The notes beneath the pieces were generated by a model. It did no database searches, was not told the DNA's origin, and saw only the letters and a list, made by a program, of their open reading frames with translations. A stretch of DNA of 64,000 nt from NCBI RefSeq assembly GCF_030271535.1, contig NZ_JASCXJ010000003.1, forward strand, positions 186,001 to 250,000, written 5' to 3'. This stretch comes from Nocardiopsis sp. ATB16-24. Lineage in GTDB: Bacteria; Actinomycetota; Actinomycetes; Streptosporangiales; Streptosporangiaceae. Position numbers and translations under genes: made by a program. Shown piece after piece: positions 8,714 through 19,104 of the stretch (its first letter is position 1; the number at the start of each line of letters is the position of its first letter).

Positions 8714-10078
8714 GTGAGCGTTACGCCAGACGTGGCACAGTCCCCGTCCGCCGGACGTCGGTTTCGTGCCTATACGACGAAACATCTGGACGAGCTCACC
8801 GCGCGAGCCGGTCTCGCCGCCGATGAGCGACTCGCGGTGCAGGCGGTGGCCAGCGTGCTGCCGTTCCGCGTCAACAGCTACGTCGTCGACGAACTGATCG
8901 ACTGGGACGCGGCTCCCGACGACCCGATCTATCGCCTGGTCTTTCCGCAGGCGGACATGCTGCCCTCGGCGGACGTGTCCAGGATCGCCGACCTTCTGCG
9001 TTCCGGTGCCTCGCGTAAGGAGTTGAACGAGGCCGCCAACCAGGTTCGCGCCCGCCTGAACCCGCATCCCGCGGGGCAGATGGACCTCAACGTGCCCAAG
9101 TTGGCCAACGAGGAGCCCATCCCCGGTGTTCAGCACAAGTACAGGGAGACCGTGCTCTTCTTCCCCAAACAGGGGCAGACCTGTCACGCGTACTGCACGT
9201 ACTGCTTCCGCTGGGCCCAGTTCGTGGGCGACGCCGACCTGAAGTTCGCCTCCAGCGAGATCGATCAGCTCGTCGATTACGTCCGTTCGCACCCCGAGGT
9301 CACCAGTGTGCTGTTCACCGGTGGCGACCCGATGATCATGGGCGAGGGTGTGATCTCCAAGTACATCGAGCCGCTGCTGGAGATCGAGCACCTGGAGGCC
9401 ATCCGTATCGGTACGAAGGCACTGGCCTACTGGCCGCAGCGCTTCGTCACCGATCCCGACGCCGACGACACCCTTCGTCTGTTCGAGAAGGTCGTGGCCT
9501 CGGGCAAGAACCTCGCGTTCATGGCCCACTTCTCGCACCCGAACGAGATGCGGCCCGAGCTCGTCCAGGAGGCGGTGCGCCGCATCCGCTCGACCGGAGC
9601 CGTCATCCGTACCCAGGCCCCGCTGATCCGCACGATCAACGACGATCCCGCGGTGTGGGAGAGCATGTGGCGCACCCACCTGCGGCACGGCATGGTTCCC
9701 TACTACATGTTCGTCGAGCGCGACACCGGCCCGCAGGACTACTTCGCCGTGCCGCTCGCGGAGGCCTACGAGATCTTCCGTAACGCCTACAAGAACGTGT
9801 CCGGTCTGGCCCGTACGGTGCGCGGACCGTCGATGTCGGCGACACCGGGCAAGGTGTGCGTGGACGGCATCGCGGAGGTGGGGGACGAGAAGGTGTTCGT
9901 CCTGCACTTCATCCAGGCTCGGGACCCCGAACTGGTCGGCAGGCCCTTCTTCGCCGAGTACGACGAGAAGGCCGCGTGGCTGTTCGATCTCAAGCCCGCG
10001 TTGGGCGCCACCCACTTCCCGTGGGACCGGACGCGGTCCGGCGCCGCCGGGGGCCTGGTGGATCCCACACGGCTGTAG
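8714..10078 (+). CDS. kamA: KamA-family radical SAM aminomutase
   Basis: A 454-residue radical SAM, PLP-dependent protein of the lysine 2,3-aminomutase family. The iron-sulfur motif CHAYCTYC occupies residues 157-164, FTGGDPMIMG follows, and SATPGKVCVDG near residue 378 supplies the likely PLP lysine. Members interconvert L-lysine and L-beta-lysine, or act on glutamate or protein-bound lysine (EpmB). The GTG at 8714 is favoured by GAGAGGAGAGGC directly upstream; the frame stays open for another 98 codons without coding character. No beta-lysine acetyltransferase (ablB) or antibiotic genes lie nearby, so its role is open. A 34-bp palindrome downstream ends the transcript. Confidence 0.82.
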   Translation: MSVTPDVAQSPSAGRRFRAYTTKHLDELTARAGLAADERLAVQAVASVLPFRVNSYVVDELIDWDAAPDDPIYRLVFPQADMLPSADVSRIADLLRSGASRKELNEAANQVRARLNPHPAGQMDLNVPKLANEEPIPGVQHKYRETVLFFPKQGQTCHAYCTYCFRWAQFVGDADLKFASSEIDQLVDYVRSHPEVTSVLFTGGDPMIMGEGVISKYIEPLLEIEHLEAIRIGTKALAYWPQRFVTDPDADDTLRLFEKVVASGKNLAFMAHFSHPNEMRPELVQEAVRRIRSTGAVIRTQAPLIRTINDDPAVWESMWRTHLRHGMVPYYMFVERDTGPQDYFAVPLAEAYEIFRNAYKNVSGLARTVRGPSMSATPGKVCVDGIAEVGDEKVFVLHFIQARDPELVGRPFFAEYDEKAAWLFDLKPALGATHFPWDRTRSGAAGGLVDPTRL

Positions 10079-10451
10079 CCTCCGGCGCCGCCTGACCGGA
10101 TCCACGGCCACGGGCGGTGTCCCTCGACCGAGGCGAACGGGAGGACGTCCCGTCCCAGGGGAATTGGAGCGTCCCTGGGGCGGGCGGCTCCCGGCACGCC
10201 GAGAGTGGGGACGCCGGCCGCGACGGCGGTCGAGCGACCGAACACAACGGAGCCCGGCACCTGCGCAGGTGCCGGGCTCCGTGCGTGTCCGCGTCGTGGA
10301 CGGAGAAGCCGCTGGGCGGTTCGGGGTGGTCACAGCGGCTATCGACGCGGACGTTCTCCGAGATGGTCTGAGAGGGGAGGGTGCCGTGCCCGCCCCGTGG
10401 GGGAGAGAGGTGCTCGGGGTGCGAACGCCCGTCCGCGGGGACGGGTCGGGG
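10079..10451. other. Convergent intergenic region after kamA
   Basis: 373 bp between the ends of kamA and the DUF397 gene. Its only clear element is the perfect palindrome at 10248-10281. Reading frames crossing it lack ribosome sites and family resemblance. Confidence 0.5.
10248..10281. terminator. 34-bp perfect palindrome, probable bidirectional terminator
   Basis: A perfect inverted repeat (left arm CGGAGCCCGGCACCTGC) with no unpaired loop bases in the DNA. It sits between convergent genes, and the RNA would form a very stable GC hairpin in either direction. Confidence 0.7.
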
Positions 10452-10688
10452 TCACCGCAGAAGGCCGTCGAAGTCCCCGGTCTTGGCCCCCCGCACGAAG
10501 GCGTCGATCTCGTCGGGGGTGTAGATGAGGGCGGGGCCCTGGGGATCGCGCGAGTTCCGTACGGCGATGTCCCCGTCGGGAAGGGTGGCGACCTCGACAC
10601 AGTTCCCGTTGGGGTTGCTCCAGCTGCTCTTGGTCCACACGACCTTCGGCAGGCGGTTCGCGGGAACGCCGTTGTAGATCGGATGCAT
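10452..10688 (-). CDS. DUF397 protein
   Basis: A 78-residue protein made almost entirely of a DUF397 domain: WTKSSWSNPNGNCVEVA, then PDGDIAVRNSRDPQGPAL and a C-terminal TPDEIDAFVRGAKTGDFD. DUF397 proteins are small actinomycete partners of Scr1/WhiJ-type XRE regulators and modulate them, sometimes described as toxin-antitoxin-like pairs. The start at 10688 has a perfect ribosome site (CCAGGAGGTTGAG), so the longer open frame upstream is discounted. The cognate regulator lies 0.5 kb away on the same strand. A palindromic motif 180 bp upstream of this start recurs beside the ATPase gene at 12303. Confidence 0.88.
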   Translation of the reverse strand: MHPIYNGVPANRLPKVVWTKSSWSNPNGNCVEVATLPDGDIAVRNSRDPQGPALIYTPDEIDAFVRGAKTGDFDGLLR

Positions 10689-10866
10689 CTCAACCTCCTG
10701 GAGCTTCTGGGGACTGGTGAGCGGGGGTGTCCACCGCGGTCGTCCGGACCGCCGCGTCCGTCGCGCCGAACGGCGGGGTCCTTCGCGTGGGCCTTGGCCT
10801 CCCCACGGGCGGGCCGCGTCCACCGATGGTTCCTTCGTTCCCTGTGCGAGCCAAAGCGTAGCCCAT

Positions 10867-10895
10867 GCACGTGCATTGGTACTTACCGAGGTAAG
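10867..10895. promoter_or_regulatory. Candidate operator, copy 1 (GCACGTGCAT + CTTAC-n4-GTAAG)
   Basis: Two abutting palindromes: GCACGTGCAT at 10867-10876, five bases, then CTTAC-CGAG-GTAAG at 10882-10895. Almost the same arrangement occurs at 12303-12332. It lies 180 bp upstream of the DUF397 start. A likely binding site for the Scr1-type regulator, by inference only. Confidence 0.55.
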
Positions 10896-11091
10896 CACTT
10901 ATGCAAGAACACAGGACGCCGTGTGTGCGGAATCGCATGTCATGGCCCTTGGGGCCCCGGTTCGTGCGGTCCGTTCGTCCAGAGATCGTTCTCCACTCGT
11001 GGCCGAAGGCGGCCACGCGGGAACCGGGGGCGGGAGCACAAAGCGAACGCCCGGACGCGGAGAGCGACCAGGCGTGGAGAAGGGAGCGAGC

Positions 11092-11125
11092 GACGGGGCC
11101 GAAGAAGGCGAGGCGAGGCCCCGTC
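11092..11125 (-). terminator. Possible terminator of the Scr1-type regulator gene
   Basis: Nine-base perfect arms (GACGGGGCC at 11092-11100, GGCCCCGTC at 11117-11125) around a 16-base purine-rich loop, 61 bp past the stop of the minus-strand regulator gene. Confidence 0.4.
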
Positions 11126-11185
11126 AGGGGGCTCGGAAGCGCGGTGGAGGGAAAGGGAGGGGAGGTCGGTGACGGGGGTCCGTGG

Positions 11186-12094
11186 TCAGGAGTAGCGCTC
11201 CAGGAACCCCTGGAGGATCCTCTCCGTCTCGCCGGGCGGTGGTGCCTGGGTGGCGAGTCTGTCCATCGTCTGCGCGTAGCGATGGGTGTCGTCGTACTTG
11301 TCGAAGTACAGCGCGCTGTTGAGCTGTTCCAGATAGACCACGTCGGGCAACTGGGGAGTGGGGAAGCGCAGAATGCTGAACGGACCGCCCGCCGCGGGGT
11401 GACCGCCCATCGAGAAGGTGGCCACCTGGATGGTGATGTTGGGGCGCCGCGCCATCGCGATGAGGTGCTCGATCTGCCCGCGCATCACCTCCGGGTCGCC
11501 GTAGGGGCGGTGCAGCACGGCCTCGTCGATGACCGCCCACAGACGGGGGGCCTCGGGCTCGGTGAACCTGCGCTGGCGGTGCATGCGCATCTGCACGCGG
11601 TTGTCGACGTCCTCCTCGGAGGTCGCGCTCCCCGACAGTCGGATGACCGACCGGGCGTAGTCTTGGCTCTGGAGCAGGCCGGGCACGAACTGGACCTCGA
11701 AGGTACGGATGACCGAGGCGGCCTCCTCCAGGCCGACGTACACGCTGAACCAGTTCGGCAGCACGTCGCCGTACTTGTGCCACCAGCCCTGGGCGTTGGC
11801 ACTGGAGACCAGGTCGAGGAGGGCCTCGCGCTGGTCGACGTCGTCCACCCCGTAGAGCTTGAGCAGGTCCTCCACGTCGCGGCGCTTGAAGCTGACCTGG
11901 CCCAGTTCCATGCGACTGATCTTGGCGTGGGAAGCGCGGATGGCGTATCCGGCGTCGTGCCTGGAGATGCCCTTGGCCTGACGCAACCGTCTCAGCTGAG
12001 TTCCCAGAAGAATGCGAAGGACTGTGGGGCCACCGCTGGAATTGGCCAGGAAATCCTGGCTGACCTGGAGATTCGGTACGTGATCGGCGACCAC
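11186..12094 (-). CDS. Scr1-family XRE transcriptional regulator (HTH + DUF5753)
   Basis: A 302-residue regulator with an N-terminal HTH_31/XRE domain (LGTQLRRLRQAKGISRHDAGYAIRA, residues 29-90) and a C-terminal DUF5753 domain (YVGLEEAASVIRTFEVQFVPGLLQ onward; VIDEAVLHRPYG; YLEQLNSALYFD). This is the large actinomycete Scr1/WhiJ-type group that works with DUF397 proteins to control development and antibiotic production. GTG 12094 follows GGGAGGCGAT. The gene lies between the DUF397 gene and a divergent RsbW-like ATPase gene, the usual arrangement of such loci. What it senses is unknown. Confidence 0.9.
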   Translation of the reverse strand: MVADHVPNLQVSQDFLANSSGGPTVLRILLGTQLRRLRQAKGISRHDAGYAIRASHAKISRMELGQVSFKRRDVEDLLKLYGVDDVDQREALLDLVSSANAQGWWHKYGDVLPNWFSVYVGLEEAASVIRTFEVQFVPGLLQSQDYARSVIRLSGSATSEEDVDNRVQMRMHRQRRFTEPEAPRLWAVIDEAVLHRPYGDPEVMRGQIEHLIAMARRPNITIQVATFSMGGHPAAGGPFSILRFPTPQLPDVVYLEQLNSALYFDKYDDTHRYAQTMDRLATQAPPPGETERILQGFLERYS

Positions 12095-12302
12095 ATCGCC
12101 TCCCGTGTAGCGGATTTGGCGCGAGCGACGAATCAGTATACCCGCGTGGTCGAGTTACGGACAGAAGTGTTCGGAGATAGTGCTGTGTTCCCTGAGGAGC
12201 GTTATGTGAACGATGTAGGCCTGAGTACTGATCAGTCAATTCTTGGTAAGGGGCCTACCACGAAGGGTGTTTCGTCCTATAGTCTAGGTCAAACGTCGAT
12301 CT

Positions 12303-12332
12303 GCACGTGCATCTGTGCCTTACAGATGTAAG
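12303..12332. promoter_or_regulatory. Candidate operator, copy 2 (GCACGTGCAT + CTTAC-n4-GTAAG)
   Basis: GCACGTGCAT at 12303-12312, six bases, then CTTAC-AGAT-GTAAG at 12319-12332, matching the element at 10867. A TATAGT -10-like hexamer at 12278-12283 precedes it, so it would lie just downstream of a plus-strand transcription start. The minus-strand regulator starts 209 bp away. A perfect ACTGATCAGT palindrome lies at 12227-12236 in the same AT-richer stretch. Confidence 0.55.
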
Positions 12333-12385
12333 CCACGATGGCCCTGCGGACAGCATCGCCCGACATCACACTCGTAAGGATCGTG

Positions 12386-12937
12386 ATGAACGCAGAGCTG
12401 GTGTCCTCGGATATCGCCTCCGAGGTCTCCTGGAGCCGCCGCTCGCTCACCCAGGCGTCGCACACCCTCCTGGGCGGTTGGTGGCACGAGCCGCTGGGCC
12501 GTGTCGCCCTCGGCGGGAGCGCGCGCACGCCGAACGCCGCCGGCTGGGCGTTCGCGTCGGTCCCCGGATCGGTGCGCGAGGCGCGCGAGGCCGCTGCCCG
12601 GGCACTGCGAGAATGGGGACGTCCGGATGTGATGGAGGACGTCCGTCTCATCGTCTCGGAGCTGGTCGGCAACGCCTGCCGCCACGCTCGTGCCGAGACC
12701 GCCGAGCCCGGGACGGAACGCGTCGTGGTCCAATTGCGCCACCTGGGCATGAGGGGCGGAGTGGTGTGCATGGTGGCGGACTCCAGCGAAAAAGCGCCGG
12801 TCAGGATGGAGGCCCACCATTTCGCCGAGTCGGGGCGAGGCCTCGGGCTCGTGTCGGCTTTCAGCAGCGAATGGGGCTGGAAAACCCTCCCGGGTCGCGG
12901 AAAGATCGTTTGGGCGATATGTGGTGGTAAGGACTGA
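12386..12937 (+). CDS. RsbW-like ATP-binding protein (HATPase_c_2)
   Basis: A 183-residue GHKL ATPase of the anti-sigma-factor type. The N-box VSELVGNACRHA and the G-box ESGRGLGLVSAFS are clear, but no sensor or dimerisation domain is present. Such proteins bind ATP and may phosphorylate a STAS antagonist or simply bind a sigma factor. ATG 12386 follows AAGGATCGTG; an upstream in-frame ATG at 12338 would add 16 residues but has no ribosome site and starts 6 bp after a candidate operator. Divergent from the Scr1-type regulator and followed 151 bp later by a STAS protein, which may be its partner. Confidence 0.82.
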   Translation: MNAELVSSDIASEVSWSRRSLTQASHTLLGGWWHEPLGRVALGGSARTPNAAGWAFASVPGSVREAREAAARALREWGRPDVMEDVRLIVSELVGNACRHARAETAEPGTERVVVQLRHLGMRGGVVCMVADSSEKAPVRMEAHHFAESGRGLGLVSAFSSEWGWKTLPGRGKIVWAICGGKD

Positions 12938-13088
12938 TTTGCGCCCCCTGGGTATTCGGTGGCGCACGCGTCGCGGCCGTGGATGACATCGCTACGCCGC
13001 CCGAGACGAGTAGGCTGTCAGGGCATGTCGGTATTTGACCGATCGCGTCCTGAGTGGAGTTTCCTACGCTGGATCCCGGGAGTGAGGC

Positions 13089-13457
13089 GTGGCCGTGCTG
13101 GACACGGAGCAGGACCAGTTCGTCTGTGACGGGATCGCCGTTGTCGAACTGGACGGCGAGATCGACATCGCCACGGCAGAGGAGGCGTTCACCCGTATCA
13201 CGACCACGGCGGTGGAGAACTGCGTGGTCGTCGACCTGTCCGCGGTCGAGTTCATCGACGCCTCCGGCGTCAACGCCCTGGTGCGGTCCCTACAGACCGC
13301 GACGAGGGCCGGGCACCATCTTCTTCTGGCCTGTCCGCCTCGGCAGCTGGTCCGCATACTCACGGTCCTGGGACTGACCGGGCTCCTGCGGACGCACGTC
13401 GACGTCGCCGCGGCCATCGCCGCCCACGAGGGGGCCGGCGGTCAGACCACGTACTGA
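13089..13457 (+). CDS. STAS-domain anti-sigma factor antagonist
   Basis: A 122-residue single STAS domain protein: VVELDGEIDIATAEEAF at the N terminus and VVDLSAVEFIDASGVNALVR in the middle. Ser59 in the FIDASG motif is the residue that RsbW-type kinases phosphorylate in SpoIIAA/RsbV proteins. The GTG at 13089 is preceded by GTGAGGC. Encoded just after the RsbW-like ATPase gene on the same strand, it suggests a partner-switching pair, although no sigma factor gene lies in the window. Many such proteins exist per actinomycete genome, so the pairing is inferred. Confidence 0.85.
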   Translation: MAVLDTEQDQFVCDGIAVVELDGEIDIATAEEAFTRITTTAVENCVVVDLSAVEFIDASGVNALVRSLQTATRAGHHLLLACPPRQLVRILTVLGLTGLLRTHVDVAAAIAAHEGAGGQTTY

Positions 13458-13524
13458 CCCCGCTTCCGGCCGGCGCGGAGGCGTGCCCGCGGTCGTCCGA
13501 CGAGCACGCCCCCGGCGGGACCAC

Positions 13525-15372
<1,848 letters not shown>

Positions 15373-15446
15373 GGGCGCCAGCGTAGGGGAGAAAGGGACG
15401 GGAATCGACCAACCACCTCTCCATACCACTGGCTGTTTTCGCAGGT

Positions 15447-15484
15447 AGCGGTATAGACCATTTGGTGCACTGGAGATAGACCAC
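15447..15484. promoter_or_regulatory. DasR-like operator candidates upstream of glmS
   Basis: AGCGGTATAGACCATT at 15447-15462 matches 12 of 16 positions of the dre consensus ACTGGTCTAGACCAGT (recalled, not searched). ACTGGAGATAGACCAC at 15469-15484 keeps both half-sites but with one extra base between them. They lie 75-112 bp upstream of glmS, where a GntR/HutC-family repressor could act. Confidence 0.4.
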
Positions 15485-15665
15485 GCAGGTGGGAGCGAGG
15501 TGTGGGCGCGGAGTGGAACCGGTTCCACCCTCGCTGGAACCAGAAGAAAAAAATCTGGGTCCGTGTCGCTGAAAGTGTGCTTTCGGGCACGTTCGTTCCC
15601 CGGAGCCAGGGTTGGGGGGACCACGTGACCGGTGCGGTGAGATGCCTCGTCTAGTGTGGTCAACC

Positions 15666-16610
15666 GTGTCTCACGCGACGAAGAACGGCTTCTCCACGCC
15701 GTACGTGGAACTGGACCGGGCGGCCTGGGCGGCGCTCCGGGCCTCCACGCCCCTTTCCCTGACCGAGACGGACCTCGCCGAGCTTCGCGGAACCACCGAC
15801 CCCACCTCCCTGGACGACGTGCGGGACGTCTACCTGCCGTTGTCACGTCTGCTCAACCTGTACGTGGGCGCGACCCAGCAGCGGCACGCCGCGGTGCGCG
15901 CCTTCCTCGGGGAGTCCGGTCGCCCCTCACCGTTCATCATCGGTGTGGCGGGCAGTGTCGCGGTGGGCAAGTCCACCACGGCGCGGTTGCTGCGCTCCCT
16001 GCTCGCCCAGTGGCCCAACCACCCGAACGTGGAGCTGGTGAGCACCGACAACTTCCTCCACCCCAACGCGGTCCTGGAGGCGCGAGGGCTGATGCGGCGG
16101 AAGGGTTTCCCGGAGAGCTACGACCGCCGCGCGCTGGTGCGCTTCGTGTCGGAGATGAAGGCGGGCGCCGACCGCATCGACATCCCCGTCTACTCGCACC
16201 TGCGCTACGACGTCGTCCGGGGCGAACGGCAGACCGTACGCCGCCCCGACATCCTCATCGTGGAGGGCATCAACGTCCTCCAGCCGGCCGCCGCCGGGCA
16301 CATGGCCGTGGCCGACTTCTTCGACTTCTCCATCTACGTGGACGCCAAGGTCGAGAACATCCGGGCCTGGTACCTCGACCGTTTCCGGGAACTGCGCCGC
16401 ACGGCCTTCTCCGACCCCCGTTCCTACTTCCACCACATGGCCACCAGCACCCGGGAGGAGGACGCCCTCCAGTTCGCGTCCGACACCTGGCGCACCATCA
16501 ACGAGGTCAACCTCATCGAGAACATCCGTCCCACCCGGGGCCGGGCCACCCTGGTCCTGTACAAGGGCGAGGACCATCGTGTCCGCAGGGTGCGCCTGCG
16601 CAAGACCTGA
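15666..16610 (+). CDS. coaA: Pantothenate kinase (type I)
   Basis: A 314-residue type I pantothenate kinase, catalysing the first step of CoA synthesis. The P-loop [17 protein letters not shown] lies near residue 98; [13 protein letters not shown] and [14 protein letters not shown] follow, and the protein ends with the usual RLRKT-type tail. I prefer GTG 15666: a TAGTGT hexamer at 15652-15657 ends eight bases before it, a pattern expected for leaderless transcripts, and the ATG at 15642 would lie inside that promoter. Divergent from glmS across about 290 bp. Confidence 0.93.
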   Translation: MSHATKNGFSTPYVELDRAAWAALRASTPLSLTETDLAELRGTTDPTSLDDVRDVYLPLSRLLNLYVGATQQRHAAVRAFLGESGRPSPFIIGVAGSVAVGKSTTARLLRSLLAQWPNHPNVELVSTDNFLHPNAVLEARGLMRRKGFPESYDRRALVRFVSEMKAGADRIDIPVYSHLRYDVVRGERQTVRRPDILIVEGINVLQPAAAGHMAVADFFDFSIYVDAKVENIRAWYLDRFRELRRTAFSDPRSYFHHMATSTREEDALQFASDTWRTINEVNLIENIRPTRGRATLVLYKGEDHRVRRVRLRKT

Positions 16611-16770
16611 CCCCCGTCCCCCCGCCCTCGCCCCCGTCCTTCCCGACTGGAAGGCCCCATGCGTGCCGACCCCTTCGTGGCGTCCCACGCACCTCGCCTC
16701 CCCCGAAGACGCGGGGAAGTGGTTCGACCACGCTCCGACGGTCGGGTAGGGTGGACCCTCTTTTCGGCCG

Positions 16771-16788
16771 CACGCCCCAAGGGGCGTG
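16771..16788. promoter_or_regulatory. Palindromic operator candidate upstream of the HelD/HelR-like gene
   Basis: CACGCCCC-AA-GGGGCGTG, perfect 8-bp arms. A TAGGGT -10-like hexamer lies at 16747-16752 with TTCGAC 18 bp before it, so the palindrome would fall about 20 bp into a 140-base leader. It is not the rifampin-associated element as I remember it. Confidence 0.45.
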
Positions 16789-16896
16789 GTGCGCTCTCAC
16801 GGATCGGAACGAACCGGGCCCCCGTGGCGACCGGGGCGGGACCCGCGCACGCGTGCCGACGCGTCACCGTCCCGCCGAGCCCTCCGAGGTCGCCGC

Positions 16897-19104
16897 ATGT
16901 CCACGATCGATCCCTCGACCCCACCGGTGGATCCGCGACTCCAAGCCGAGCGCGATCACCTCACCGCCGCCCGCGAAGCCCTCCGGCGGATGCGCCGCGA
17001 CGTCGAGGACAGCGAACTCGTCCTCGGCGACGTCGTCAACGACAAGGTCACCAACGCGGCCCTGCGGCGCGGTCGCGAGCGCCGTCTGGCCGCCCTGGCC
17101 GACGTCCCCGGCACCCCGCCGTTCTTCGGCCGTCTGGACTTCGAGCCCGGCACGGTCTTCCTGGAGGACGGGCCGTCCGGATCCGCCGACGCCGAAGACG
17201 CCCCGACCCCCGAGGTCGACCGGGTGCACGTCGGCCGCCGGCACATCCACGACGCCGACGGACGGCCCATGGTCCTGGACTGGCGCGCGCCCCTGTGCGC
17301 CGCCTACTACCGGGCCTCGCCCGGCGACCGGATGGGGGTGCGGGCGCGCCGTCGTTACGGCTTCACCACCCTCGACCACGGATCGCGCACCGACCCGGAG
17401 GTGGTGCTCACCGCGTTCGAGGACGAGGACCTCACCTCCTCCCCGGATGGAGCGCGACAGCACACCGGCGCACTCCTCAGCGCCGAGATCGAGCGTCCCC
17501 GCACCGGCCCCATGCGCGACATCGTCGCCACCATCCAGCCCGAGCAGGACGGACTGGTCCGTGCCCCGCTGTCCACCACCCTGTGCGTACAGGGCGCGCC
17601 CGGTACCGGCAAGACCGCCGTCGGCCTGCACCGCGTCGCCTTCCTGCTCTACACCGAGCGTGAACGCCTCTCCCGGTCCGGAGTGGCGATCGTGGGGCCC
17701 AACCGCTCCTTCCTCTCCTACATCCGCGACGTCCTGCCGGCCCTGGGCGAGGTCGACGTCCAACAGACCACCGTCACCGAGATGCTCACCGCCGGGCTTC
17801 CCGAACGCGCCCGCCCCGCCGCCGGATGGGTGCGCCGGGTGGAGGAACCCGGCGCCGCCAGGATCAAGGGCGGGGCGGTCATGGCCGAGGTGCTCCGCCG
17901 TGACCTGTGGTCCCGTCTACGCGCCCCTGAGGAGACCGTCGTGGTCCGCAGAGGATCACGACGCCTGCGCCTGTACCCCGAGGACCTGCGCCCCCTCCTC
18001 GACGAGCTGGCCACACGCGGTGTCGCCTACGGCGCGGGCCGGGAACTGCTCTCCCACCGCATCGCGCACACCGTCCTGTCGCTCATGGAGAGTCAGGGGG
18101 AGGTCTGCGACGACCGCACCCACGCACAGGTGCGCCGGGATCCCGCCGTGCGCTCGGCGGTCACGGCCATGTGGCCCAAGGCCGATCCGCTCACACTGGT
18201 CCTCGGACTGCTCACGGACCCCCGGCGCCTCGCCAGGGCGGCCGAAGGTCTGCTGACCGCCGACGAGCAGACCGCGATCCTGCTCCCCGGTGATCCTCGC
18301 GGCCCCAAGTCGGCCCGCTGGTCGGAGGAGGACCTCGCGCTCATCGACGAGGCCGCCGCGCTGATCGAACGCCCCGCCGGCCTCGGCCACATCGTGGTGG
18401 ACGAGGCCCAGGACCTCAGCCCCATGCAGTGCAGGGCCCTCGGCCGCCGCTGCGTGTCCGGGTCGTTCACCGTGCTGGGCGACATCGCCCAGGGCACGAG
18501 TCCCTCCGCCGCGACCGACTGGTCCACGCTCATGGAACACCTCGGCAAACCCACCGGTCACCTGAGCGTCCTGAACCGTGGTTACCGGGTCCCCGCCCAG
18601 ATCATCGACTTCGCCGCCCGCCTGTTGCCGACCATCGCGCCGGTCCCGGGACGCTCCCTCACACGGCCCGCCGACCACCCCTTCGCGCCCACGGCCGTGC
18701 GCCGTGCGCCCGGGGCGCTCCGCCTCACACGGGCCGAGGGCGACCTCGCCGCCTCCGTCGCCGACGCCTGCCGTGACGCGCTCAGGGGGGAGGGATCCGT
18801 CGGCCTCATCGCCGCCGACGCCGACCTGCCCGCGCTGAAGGAGAGGCTCGAGACCGAGGGGCTTTCGACGCCGGTACTCGGGGAGGAGGGAGTCGAGGCG
18901 GACGCCGGTCGCCTGGTCGCGGTGCCCGCGGGCCTGGCCAAGGGCCTGGAGTTCGACGCGGTCGTGGTCGTGGAGCCCGCCGCCATCGTGGAGGCGGAGG
19001 AACGCGGCGCCAATCGGCTCTACGTGGTGCTCACCCGTGCCGTCAGCGCCCTGCACGTCGTGCACGCCCGTCCCCTGCCGGAGGTCCTGCGAGTCAGCCA
19101 CTGA
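16897..19104 (+). CDS. HelD/HelR-like superfamily 1 helicase-type ATPase
   Basis: A 735-residue UvrD/Rep-like protein whose build matches HelD-type RNA polymerase-recycling factors rather than DNA helicases. It has an N-terminal coiled arm (residues 10-55), the VGRRHIHDADGRPMVLDWRAP block typical of HelD proteins, Walker A GAPGTGKT near residue 232, Walker B DEAQDLSPMQ near 502, and a C-terminal helicase motif GLEFDAVVV followed by NRLYVVLTRA. In actinomycetes such proteins pull stalled or drug-bound RNA polymerase off DNA, and HelR confers rifampin tolerance. The start at 16897 has GAGGT six bases upstream. The final 11 bp overlap the convergent DUF998 gene. The polymerase role is inferred from family. 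Confidence 0.8.
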   Translation: MSTIDPSTPPVDPRLQAERDHLTAAREALRRMRRDVEDSELVLGDVVNDKVTNAALRRGRERRLAALADVPGTPPFFGRLDFEPGTVFLEDGPSGSADAEDAPTPEVDRVHVGRRHIHDADGRPMVLDWRAPLCAAYYRASPGDRMGVRARRRYGFTTLDHGSRTDPEVVLTAFEDEDLTSSPDGARQHTGALLSAEIERPRTGPMRDIVATIQPEQDGLVRAPLSTTLCVQGAPGTGKTAVGLHRVAFLLYTERERLSRSGVAIVGPNRSFLSYIRDVLPALGEVDVQQTTVTEMLTAGLPERARPAAGWVRRVEEPGAARIKGGAVMAEVLRRDLWSRLRAPEETVVVRRGSRRLRLYPEDLRPLLDELATRGVAYGAGRELLSHRIAHTVLSLMESQGEVCDDRTHAQVRRDPAVRSAVTAMWPKADPLTLVLGLLTDPRRLARAAEGLLTADEQTAILLPGDPRGPKSARWSEEDLALIDEAAALIERPAGLGHIVVDEAQDLSPMQCRALGRRCVSGSFTVLGDIAQGTSPSAATDWSTLMEHLGKPTGHLSVLNRGYRVPAQIIDFAARLLPTIAPVPGRSLTRPADHPFAPTAVRRAPGALRLTRAEGDLAASVADACRDALRGEGSVGLIAADADLPALKERLETEGLSTPVLGEEGVEADAGRLVAVPAGLAKGLEFDAVVVVEPAAIVEAEERGANRLYVVLTRAVSALHVVHARPLPEVLRVSH

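Larger units (their letters stand above)
10689..11185. other. Intergenic region between Scr1-type regulator and DUF397 gene
   Basis: 497 bp without a supported gene. It carries a candidate operator at 10867-10895 and a hairpin at 11092-11125 placed to terminate the regulator gene. Open frames crossing it lack ribosome sites. Confidence 0.5.

Noticed and set aside
10901-12331. A 476-codon plus-strand frame opposite the Scr1-type regulator
   Set aside because: It is antisense to a clear regulator, has no ribosome site and no family-like sequence; high GC makes such frames common.
16771-16788. Rifampin-associated element
   Set aside because: The palindrome CACGCCCC-AA-GGGGCGTG does not follow the remembered GGGGCTTGC-type sequence.
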